Assembly (NCBI GenBank): GCA_050331095.1 | Contig: JBHJHE010000054.1 | Location: 1-32,542 of the forward strand | From: MED-G105 sp050331095 | GTDB taxonomy: Bacteria; Pseudomonadota; Alphaproteobacteria; Caulobacterales; Parvularculaceae | Reading direction: 5' to 3' | DNA: 32,542 bases | Shown: one piece after another, positions 8,997-14,674 of the stretch | Position numbering within the stretch: the stretch's first letter is position 1 | Layout of the letters: every line of letters begins with the position of its first letter | Notes under the pieces: model-generated | Database searches by the model: none | What the model was told of the DNA's origin: nothing | The model's input: the letters and a program-made list of their open reading frames with translations, nothing else | Position numbers and translations under genes: made by a program

Positions 8997-9476
8997 TTAG
9001 TAGATCCGAACCGTCGCGCGGCGCGAACAGTTGCGGTTCGCGATGCGCTCCAGACGCCGGTAGGGCACGTAGCGCGCCTCTGGCCCGCGCGCGGAGACCG
9101 AACAGACGCGACGGTCGAACTTCCGCCCATAGACGATCCGCTCTTCGACGAGGACGCTGGCGCGCCCGCGCGGCGCGAAGACGTCGCGGAAGACGAGCTT
9201 CGAGCGCGGCCGCGAGCGGCGGGCGGCGTAGCCGTTGTATCCGCGGCGGTCGCCCACGACGGCGCGGCGATAGCCGTCGTTGAAGTCGCGACGCGCGGCC
9301 GGGTAGTAGTCGTAGTAACGCGGCTCGTGGGCGCGGTGATCGTGGTCGATGTCGCAATAGGGCGGCCGCGGCTTGTAGTCCGCCTGGGCCGGCGCGAAGC
9401 CAAAAGCCGCGAAGCCCGCGGCGGCGGCGAGGCCGAGGCGCGCCGCGCCCAGCCGTTTGAGAACGTCCTTGAACAT
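8997..9476 (-). CDS. Small exported Arg/Tyr-rich protein of unknown function
   Basis: This is a 159-aa predicted secreted protein. The ATG at 9476 is well supported: GGAGG sits 6 nt upstream and the product opens with a signal peptide (MFKDVLKRLGAARLGLAAAA, then FAPAQA as cleavage site). The mature part is rich in Arg and Tyr (HEPRYYDYYPAARRDFNDGY). It has three cysteines, in YCDID, RRVCSV and NRNCSR. The frame stays open upstream to 9722, but that extension is low-complexity and precedes the ribosome site. I do not recognise the family. Short Arg/Tyr-rich exported proteins of this style are common in alphaproteobacteria, usually without known function. Confidence 0.75.
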   Translation of the reverse strand: MFKDVLKRLGAARLGLAAAAGFAAFGFAPAQADYKPRPPYCDIDHDHRAHEPRYYDYYPAARRDFNDGYRRAVVGDRRGYNGYAARRSRPRSKLVFRDVFAPRGRASVLVEERIVYGRKFDRRVCSVSARGPEARYVPYRRLERIANRNCSRRATVRIY

Positions 9477-9626
9477 GTCGGACCTCCGTACGCTTGCCCC
9501 AAGCCGCGGATGACTGAGGTCGAACGTGGAGGTCGATCGCGGCGACTTTGCGCCGCCGCGCGGGGCGAGACCGGGGCGATTTGGCGCCGGCGCGGACGCC
9601 CGCTTGACGATCCCGCGCCGGGTTTT

Positions 9627-9683
9627 GTGCGGCCGCGCCCGGGCGATCGGTCCGCAACAGGAGCCGCGGGGGCGCGGCCGCAC
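9627..9683. repeat. 14-bp perfect GC-rich inverted repeat
   Basis: GTGCGGCCGCGCCC at 9627-9640 is perfectly complementary to GGGCGCGGCCGCAC at 9670-9683, with a 29-nt spacer. The spacer can pair further (CGGTCC with GGA-G-CCG around a GCAACA loop), giving one long hairpin. It lies in the 274-nt gap downstream of the DUF1491 stop and upstream of the exported protein's start, both on minus. On the minus strand the hairpin is followed by AAAA rather than T's, so it is not a classical intrinsic terminator. It could act in termination by another route, attenuation or transcript protection. Confidence 0.75.
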
Positions 9684-9750
9684 GGGCGTCCGTCCCCAAG
9701 ACGCCGGCGGTCGCCGATGCAAGCCCCGTGACGGTCGCGCGAACCAGGCG

Positions 9751-10119
9751 TCAGTCGAGGAACGCGCGGCCGGCCGCGTCTTCGATTTCGACGATCCAGA
9801 GGTCCGGGTCGAAGTCGGCCTCTCGCCGCAACGCTTCGTCGACTTGAGCTTCGGAGCCCTCTGGCGCTTCGGAGCCCTCTGGCGGCGCGGCGTCGCCGTC
9901 GTCTCCCGGCGCGAGCGGCTCGCGCCAGAGATGGCCGCCGTCGGCGTCGCGCGCCTCGAAAAACGCCCGGGCGCGGCCTCGGCCGAGATAGGACTTAACG
10001 GCGATCGCGCCGGCGTCGGGGTCGCCGCGGCGCACCACCGTGGCGAACGCCCCGGCGGCGCTCGCCCGGCGGAGCATCGCGGCGACGCGCAGTTCGGTGC
10101 GGACGCGGGGGACGGCCAT
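9751..10119 (-). CDS. DUF1491 family protein
   Basis: This is a 122-aa cytosolic protein. The opening RVRTELRVAAMLRRASAAG followed by VVRRGDPDAGAIAVK is characteristic of DUF1491, a small alphaproteobacterial family of unknown function. The C-terminal DPDLWIVEIED segment also fits. The middle (residues 71-92) is a variable acidic linker containing an exact duplication, PEGSEA twice (residues 80-91), encoded by an 18-bp tandem repeat. The start lies 13 nt after the stop of the histidine kinase gene, so the two are probably co-transcribed. No clear ribosome site is visible, which is compatible with translational coupling. Confidence 0.85.
   Translation of the reverse strand: MAVPRVRTELRVAAMLRRASAAGAFATVVRRGDPDAGAIAVKSYLGRGRARAFFEARDADGGHLWREPLAPGDDGDAAPPEGSEAPEGSEAQVDEALRREADFDPDLWIVEIEDAAGRAFLD
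9849..9884. repeat. 18-bp perfect tandem duplication within DUF1491 gene
   Basis: The unit CTTCGGAGCCCTCTGGCG occurs twice in a row at 9849-9866 and 9867-9884 with no mismatch. It keeps the reading frame and duplicates six residues (PEGSEA) in the variable linker of the protein. The exact identity suggests a recent slippage or duplication event and a possible length polymorphism. Confidence 0.95.
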
Positions 10120-10132
10120 GGCCGCGGGGGCG

Positions 10133-11308
10133 TTAAGCGGCGCTGGCCGTCGTCAGCGCGAAGCGGGCCTTGATCTTGTCGAGCGCCGTCATCTTATCGG
10201 GGGTCTTCTTGTCAGCGGTCGTCAGGCCCTCGTCGCGTTGCGGCGTCGGAAGGTCGGCGGGCGCGGCGTCGTCCGTCTCCGACGCCTCGCCTTCGGCGGG
10301 CCCGGCGATCGGCAGACGCAGGCGCGCGCGCGCGCCCTCGCCGGGCGCGGCGTCGATCGTCAACTCGCCGCCGCTGCGGCGCGCCAGATCGAAGGCGAGC
10401 GACAGGCCGAGCCCGGTACCGCCAGCGCCGCGCACGCCGTCGCCCTGGGCCGCCGTGTAGCGCGGACCGAGTTGCGCAAGCTCGTCCGGCGCCATGCCGA
10501 CGCCGGTGTCGCTGACGGCGAAGACGACGTCGTCGCCCGACCGCATGACCTCGAGGCGGACCTCGCCGTCGCTCGTGAACTTCACCGCGTTGGCGAGGAG
10601 ATTGAGGAGAACCTGGCGCACGGCGAGCGGGTCGAACCGACAGGCGTCCGGCGCGCGCGTCGCGTCGAACGTGAGGTCGAGCCCGGCCTTTTCGGCCGCG
10701 ATGCGGGCCATTTCCGCGCTTTCGCGCGCGACGACGCGCGGGTCGCGCCAGACCGGCGCCAGCGACCGCGGCGCGTCGACGGCGCGGGCCGCTTCGAACT
10801 GCGTTTCCAGGAGCGTCAGGAGGTGCCGGCCGGCGGCGCCGATATGGCCGGCGTACTCGCCATACCGGGTATGGCCGACGGGCCCGAAGGCCTCAAGCCC
10901 GATGGCGTCGGCGAAGCCGATGACCGCGTTCAGGGGCGTCTTCATCTCGTGGCTCAGATCGGCGAGGCGCGCGCGCATCTCCGCGTCGGCGGTCCGGTCG
11001 ATGAGAACCGCGGTCGCGCCGCCGTAGGCCCTAGGCGGCAGAACGACGTCGAGCGCGGCGACGCCGCCGTCGGCGCGCGGCGCGCGCACCGAGACGCATC
11101 GCGGCGCGCCGCTGTCGAGGGCGGCCTCAAGCGCCGCGTCGACCCGCGTTGCGTCCTCCGCGGCGAAGAGGTCGGCGAGACGAGCGACCCCGTCGGCGGC
11201 GAGCCCGTGGGCGCCGGACATACCGAGGAGCGTCCCGCCCGCGGCGACGTCGGCGACGGCGGCGCAAGGCGTCCGCCCCTCATCGGTCGGTTCCCGGCTG
11301 TCACGCAT
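10133..11308 (-). CDS. Soluble sensor histidine kinase (PleC/DivJ-like core)
   Basis: This is a 391-aa cytosolic histidine kinase without membrane segments. The ATG at 11308 is preceded by GGGAGG at ideal spacing; an upstream start at 11338 is less likely. Residues about 1-110 form a PAS-like sensory region. The H-box LADLSHEMKTPLNAVIGF (His120) is followed by the catalytic ATPase domain with N-box NLLANAVK (about 236-243), G1 DTGVGM (267-272) and G2 GGTGLGLSLA (296-305). The H-box resembles kinases of the PleC/DivJ group that act on DivK/PleD-type receivers; that partner is inference. No response regulator gene is adjacent. The C-terminal tail of about 45 residues is basic and probably flexible. 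DUF1491 follows 13 nt downstream. Confidence 0.92.
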   Translation of the reverse strand: MRDSREPTDEGRTPCAAVADVAAGGTLLGMSGAHGLAADGVARLADLFAAEDATRVDAALEAALDSGAPRCVSVRAPRADGGVAALDVVLPPRAYGGATAVLIDRTADAEMRARLADLSHEMKTPLNAVIGFADAIGLEAFGPVGHTRYGEYAGHIGAAGRHLLTLLETQFEAARAVDAPRSLAPVWRDPRVVARESAEMARIAAEKAGLDLTFDATRAPDACRFDPLAVRQVLLNLLANAVKFTSDGEVRLEVMRSGDDVVFAVSDTGVGMAPDELAQLGPRYTAAQGDGVRGAGGTGLGLSLAFDLARRSGGELTIDAAPGEGARARLRLPIAGPAEGEASETDDAAPADLPTPQRDEGLTTADKKTPDKMTALDKIKARFALTTASAA

Positions 11309-11728
11309 ATCGGCCTCCCAAGGTGGTCCGCCGGCCACGGCTTCAGGGGTCCCGCAAGGGCCCGTCGGCGGCGGTCGGCGTTAACGCTCGCCTAACGATG
11401 CTGCGCGCCTTGTTAACAAACCATGATAGCCCGGGGCCGGCCTGACGGACATCGTTTCGGTTCTGAAACCCGCCGGTCGAACCGCGCGCTTCGAGCCGCG
11501 ACGGCGAGACGCGTTAAATTTGCGTCTAATCTCTCGACGATGCCGAAGCCTGTTTTAAAAGCCGGTAATGTAAGACGCATCCATCAGGAGGCGCGAGAGG
11601 TTGACGACGGCCGTTTCGCGCGCGAAGCGAGTCACTACGCAGGGCCCTTGTCGACGCGAAGCGTCGCGCGGGCGTAGCGGGCGTTGGCTCATGGGCTGCA
11701 GGGGCTTGGAATGCATCGGGAGCGGATC
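11309..11728. other. 420-nt divergent intergenic region
   Basis: The region lies between the leftward histidine kinase gene and the rightward exported-protein gene, and should hold promoters for both. The following are visible: TTAA-N7-CTAA at 11381-11395, a near match to a CtrA-type box; the palindrome TTGTTAACAA at 11410-11419; and TGCGTCT/AGACGCA inverted arms at 11521-11527 and 11573-11579. There is also a short hairpin CGACGC-GAA-GCGTCG near 11650-11665. Open frames here (11423-11677, and one from TTG 11601) have no recognisable product. A small RNA is possible but not demonstrated. Confidence 0.45.
11381..11395. promoter_or_regulatory. Candidate CtrA-type box (TTAA-N7-CTAA)
   Basis: TTAACGCTCGCCTAA matches seven of eight positions of the TTAA-N7-TTAA motif bound by the alphaproteobacterial cell-cycle regulator CtrA. 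It lies about 73 nt upstream of the histidine kinase start. Short motifs like this arise by chance, so this is only a candidate. Confidence 0.3.
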
Positions 11729-12757
11729 ATGTTGCGTACTTGTTTTGGCGTCGAAAAGAGCTCAGCGCGTAAAGCCGTATCGATGGTCACCGCCGCCGCC
11801 GCGGCGGTCATCGCCATCGGGTTCGACGACGCGACGGCGGACAGCCTGGCCCAACCGCGCGATCCGGCGATCGAGCGCCAGGCGGCCCACTATGTCAGGT
11901 TCCGCGAGGACGTTTCGGCGATCGAGGCGACGCCGTTCAACAGCGCCGAAACCACCCGCGAGGCGCACCGCCGGCTCTCCGCGCACACGGCCGACGCCCT
12001 CGCCGCCGGCTGGGTCGCCTACGCCGCGCTCGTCGCCGCCGATACGCCGACCTTCGCCGCCGCGCTGCAGGAGGAGGTCGAGCCCAAAAAGCGCCGCCGC
12101 CGGAAGCGCGGCCAGCTCGAAGGCCGCGACGCGCTGCTCTCGAACCTCGCCCAGGACCCGACCTACGCCAGCAATCTGCCGGGCGCGAACGAGGCGCTGG
12201 GGCGCGTCCTGGCCATGGCCGCGAGCGACGCCGGCCGCTTCTCGGCGCTTGGCGAAGCGTTCAAGACGCAAGCCTACGCCATGCAGAAGACGACGTGGGG
12301 CAAGGCGCGCATCAAGGCTAGTAAGCAGCGCCTCACCGAGGCCGAACAGTTCGCCCGCGCGCGGCCGTTCCCGGTCATGCCGGCGATGGCGCCCTTGACC
12401 GAGCGCGGCGTCACCGCGCCCGCGCTCGCGAGCCTCGACGGCGCCTGGCGGCCGGAATGGGGCGAAGGCGACGCGCGCGGCGGCGGGAAGGACAGCAGCG
12501 CCAAGGCCGTGATGGACCGCGTTCTGAACCTCGCCGCGCGGTACTCGATCGGCGCGGTGAATACGAAAGTCGTCTCGGTTTACGCCAAGAACGACCGTTC
12601 CTCGCAATGCCTGTCGCTCGCGTCCCTGACGCTGAAGCAGTGCATCGCCGCGACGCGCACGTCTTACGAAGAGGCGTTCTGCCTCGGCGAGCACGCCCTC
12701 AACGACGTCGCGGGCTGCCTCGGGTGGGTCGCGGGCGTCGACGGCGGGGCGAGCTAA
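11729..12757 (+). CDS. Exported protein of unknown function
   Basis: This is a 342-aa protein. The ATG at 11729 has GGGAG about 7 nt upstream; earlier in-frame ATGs at 11684 and 11711 are less well placed. A hydrophobic segment near residues 19-32 (MVTAAAAAVIAIGF) followed by DDATADS suggests a signal peptide or membrane anchor. The mature part is mostly helical, with a basic patch (EPKKRRRRKRGQLEGRD) and a block that may form a coiled coil (KASKQRLTEAEQFARA). The last 70 residues hold four cysteines (SSQCLSL, LKQCIAA, AFCLGE, AGCLGW), suggesting disulphides in the periplasm. I do not recognise the family. Confidence 0.8.
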   Translation: MLRTCFGVEKSSARKAVSMVTAAAAAVIAIGFDDATADSLAQPRDPAIERQAAHYVRFREDVSAIEATPFNSAETTREAHRRLSAHTADALAAGWVAYAALVAADTPTFAAALQEEVEPKKRRRRKRGQLEGRDALLSNLAQDPTYASNLPGANEALGRVLAMAASDAGRFSALGEAFKTQAYAMQKTTWGKARIKASKQRLTEAEQFARARPFPVMPAMAPLTERGVTAPALASLDGAWRPEWGEGDARGGGKDSSAKAVMDRVLNLAARYSIGAVNTKVVSVYAKNDRSSQCLSLASLTLKQCIAATRTSYEEAFCLGEHALNDVAGCLGWVAGVDGGAS

Positions 12758-12790
12758 ACCCCAGCTGGATCATCGCGTTCGACCTCGGCT

Positions 12791-12807
12791 ATCTTCGTCG
12801 CGAAGAT
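12791..12807 (+). promoter_or_regulatory. Hairpin in the leader of the SMR gene
   Basis: ATCTTCG-TCG-CGAAGAT forms a perfect 7-bp stem with a 3-nt loop, ending 15 nt before the SMR start codon and just ahead of its GGGGG ribosome-site stretch. It could influence translation initiation. It lacks the paired ACGR loops of guanidine-II riboswitches. Confidence 0.5.
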
Positions 12808-12822
12808 GGCGGGGGATCTCTC

Positions 12823-13146
12823 ATGGACGCCTGGGTTTTGCTCGCGTGCGCGATCGGCTTCGAGGTGCTCGGCACCTCGCTCCTCAAACTGTCGGACGGT
12901 TTCGCCAAGCCGCTCTTCGGCGTGCTGGCGATCGCCGCCTACTCGACCTCGTTCTGGTTCCTCGCGCCGGCCTTGAAGACGATCCCCGTGGGCGTCGCCT
13001 ACGCGATCTGGGCCGGCGTCGGCATCGTCGCCGTGGCGGCGATCGGCGCGGCCGCCTTCGGCCAGACCCTAAGCGCGCCGCAATACGGTTTCATGGCGCT
13101 TGTTCTGATCGGGGCGGTGGGCCTGCGCGTCACCACGGCCGGTTAA
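12823..13146 (+). CDS. EmrE-type small multidrug resistance (SMR) transporter
   Basis: This is a 107-aa inner-membrane protein with four predicted helices, the exact SMR size. The essential substrate/proton-binding glutamate is at position 14 (IGFEVLGTSLLKLSDGF), as in EmrE. The YAIWAGVGIV motif of helix 3 is that of the Qac/EmrE branch rather than the guanidine exporter (Gdx/SugE) branch. It would work as a dimer exchanging cationic lipophilic compounds for protons. The ATG at 12823 lies downstream of GGGGGA. A 12-bp palindrome CCGGTTAACCGG covers the stop codon (13139-13150). No partner SMR gene is adjacent, so a homodimer is expected. Confidence 0.93.
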   Translation: MDAWVLLACAIGFEVLGTSLLKLSDGFAKPLFGVLAIAAYSTSFWFLAPALKTIPVGVAYAIWAGVGIVAVAAIGAAAFGQTLSAPQYGFMALVLIGAVGLRVTTAG

Positions 13147-13178
13147 CCGGCTCGGCCCGCGGGCCTATGTAACCGGCC

Positions 13179-13598
13179 ATGGCAAGCTTTGACGACATCG
13201 TCGCCGATTTCTCGTTCCTCGACGACTGGGACGATCGGTACAAATACCTCATCGACCTCGGCCGCTCGCTTGAGGCGTATCCGGACGAGTTGCGAGACGA
13301 CGACCACAAGGTGAAGGGCTGCGCGAGCCAGGTCTGGCTCGACGCCGGCGTCGCCGACGGGCCGGCCGGCAAGGTCCTGCGTCTGCGCGGCGATTCCGAC
13401 GCCCACATCGTGCGCGGCCTCGTCGCCCTTCTGATCGCGCTTTATGCGGACCGTCCGGCGGCGGAGGCCGCCGAGCTCGACGCGCGCGAGGCGCTCGCGT
13501 CCCTCGACCTTGACGGGCACCTGACGCCCCAGCGCGCCAACGGCCTTGTCTCCATGGTGAGCCGCATCCGCGAAGAAGCCGCGCGAGCGGCCGCTTAA
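13179..13598 (+). CDS. sufE: SufE-family cysteine desulfuration protein
   Basis: This is a 139-aa cytosolic protein that accepts persulfide sulfur from a SufS-type cysteine desulfurase for Fe-S cluster assembly. The family signature HKVKGCASQVWL is present with the acceptor Cys48. The preceding block (DWDDRYKYLIDLGRSL) and the C-terminal RANGLVSMVSRIREEA are also typical. The gene stands apart from any suf operon in this window, as is common in alphaproteobacteria. Its TAA overlaps the TAA of the convergent downstream gene within TTAA at 13595-13598. Confidence 0.95.
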   Translation: MASFDDIVADFSFLDDWDDRYKYLIDLGRSLEAYPDELRDDDHKVKGCASQVWLDAGVADGPAGKVLRLRGDSDAHIVRGLVALLIALYADRPAAEAAELDAREALASLDLDGHLTPQRANGLVSMVSRIREEAARAAA

Positions 13599-14071
13599 AC
13601 GGCGGCGAGGCCCTGGCGGCCGCTGCGGAGCGTCGGCGCCCCGTCGTCGGCGAACGCGGCCTCGACGCGCGCCGCGCCTTCGACGCGTTCGCGCAGCGTC
13701 GTCTCCAGAAACGCCATCTGCTTGTCGAAGATCGGGCTGTCGCGCCGGTCCTCGATCGCATGGCAGGCGTAGCTCACCGTCGACGGCTCGCGCTCGAACG
13801 CGCCGGCCACGTCGCGCAGCGACAACTGACCGACCACGTGGGCGAGGTACATCGCCATCTGACGAGCGAAGGCGATGTGGGCTTTCTGTCGGCTCGCCAT
13901 CGTCAGCCGGCTGAGCGGCACGTTATAGGCCTCGGCCATGACCTCGAGCGCGGCCGCGGCGATCTTTTGCTTGTAGAGTTCTGAGAAACCGTCGTCTTTT
14001 CGCACGTCGCGCATCCCTTCGCTCCGCCCCCTGACCGCCGACCTGAAATCGATCGCAGTCGTCTGGGCCAT
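13595..14071 (-). CDS. DnaA domain-IV-like helix-turn-helix protein
   Basis: This is a 158-aa protein containing only a DnaA C-terminal-like DNA-binding domain. Residues about 61-115 (RQKAHIAFARQMAMYLAHVV, then LSLRDVAGAF, then STVSYACHAIEDRRDSP) align by eye with domain IV of DnaA, which binds DnaA boxes. The AAA+ ATPase domain is absent, so it cannot be the initiator itself. The usual HTTV of DnaA is STVS here, so specificity may differ. Such short proteins occur widely in alphaproteobacteria as regulators of unclear role. The start is uncertain: ATG 14071 has no clear ribosome site, whereas an internal ATG at 14014 has GGAG 7 nt upstream. An inverted repeat at 14129-14146 lies upstream. 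Confidence 0.85.
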   Translation of the reverse strand: MAQTTAIDFRSAVRGRSEGMRDVRKDDGFSELYKQKIAAAALEVMAEAYNVPLSRLTMASRQKAHIAFARQMAMYLAHVVGQLSLRDVAGAFEREPSTVSYACHAIEDRRDSPIFDKQMAFLETTLRERVEGAARVEAAFADDGAPTLRSGRQGLAAV

Positions 14072-14128
14072 CGTCGCCGAGCGTAACGCCGCTTCAGCGC
14101 GCGTTCGATAAGTCTCCCGTACAGGGCG

Positions 14129-14146
14129 TTTCCAACTGGTTGGAAA
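14129..14146. promoter_or_regulatory. Operator-like inverted repeat upstream of the DnaA-C-like gene
   Basis: TTTCCAAC-TG-GTTGGAAA has perfect 8-bp arms around a 2-nt centre. It lies 57 nt upstream of the first possible start of the DnaA-C-like gene, in a locally AT-richer gap. Geometry and position fit a dimer-binding operator; the protein is unknown. Confidence 0.55.
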
Positions 14147-14237
14147 GTAAGATTAACCGCCGTCAATGCTTGAGTGCGGAACGCGGACTGAAGAGCAGTT
14201 TAGGTCGAGCGCTCAAGAAAGCGCATTCGGCCAGTAA

Positions 14238-14651
14238 TCACATCTTCTCGCCAGGCAGCGCGCTGGCCTGTCGAACCCAGTCAGTCAGCTGATCTTCGAA
14301 ATCGTCGCCTTCCCGGATGTCCATGTAGCGAACCTCCGCGTGCTTGCTTTCGCCGTCCGGCATCGGCCGCAGCGACGTTCCGCGAAAGAACGTGACTTTG
14401 ACGTACTTCGTGAAGACGTGGACGGAGAGAAACCAGCTGTCTCTCTCAACGCCGTAAAACGGCGAATTCCACTTAACCGCCTTCTCCACGTTCGGAACGA
14501 CCCTCGTGACGACGTCGTCGATGCGCCGCCCGACGTCGCGCTTCCAATCGGGCATGGCGGCGATGTATTCGCGCACCTTCGCGTCGCCATAGCCCTTGGC
14601 GATTTGCGGGTTGCCGCCGGAGAGAAGCTTCGGCGTCGCCTTCTTCGCCAC
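14238..14651 (-). CDS. DUF1801 domain-containing protein
   Basis: This is a 137-aa cytosolic protein. The GTG at 14651 is preceded by GGGAGGGGG. The sequence VREYIAAMPDWKRDVGRRID, then VEKAVKWNSPFYGV, WFLSVHVFTKYVKVTFFRG and the C-terminal DQLTDWVRQAS follow the DUF1801 (YdhG-like) family pattern, a small alpha/beta fold without established activity. It begins 24 nt after the last Mrp-cluster gene and may be carried on the tail of that transcript, but nothing suggests a shared function. Confidence 0.88.
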   Translation of the reverse strand: MAKKATPKLLSGGNPQIAKGYGDAKVREYIAAMPDWKRDVGRRIDDVVTRVVPNVEKAVKWNSPFYGVERDSWFLSVHVFTKYVKVTFFRGTSLRPMPDGESKHAEVRYMDIREGDDFEDQLTDWVRQASALPGEKM

Positions 14652-14674
14652 TCGCCAGCCCCCTCCCTTTCACC

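Noticed and set aside
7622..9502. Minus-strand open frame of 626 codons
   Set aside because: It runs antisense through the DUF2336 gene and across the small exported-protein gene in another frame; the product is low-complexity Arg/Ala-rich sequence.
12758..12822. Guanidine-II (mini-ykkC) riboswitch upstream of the SMR gene
   Set aside because: Only one clear hairpin is present, with a TCG loop; the paired ACGR loops that define this class are missing, and the transporter is of the EmrE/Qac branch rather than the guanidine branch.
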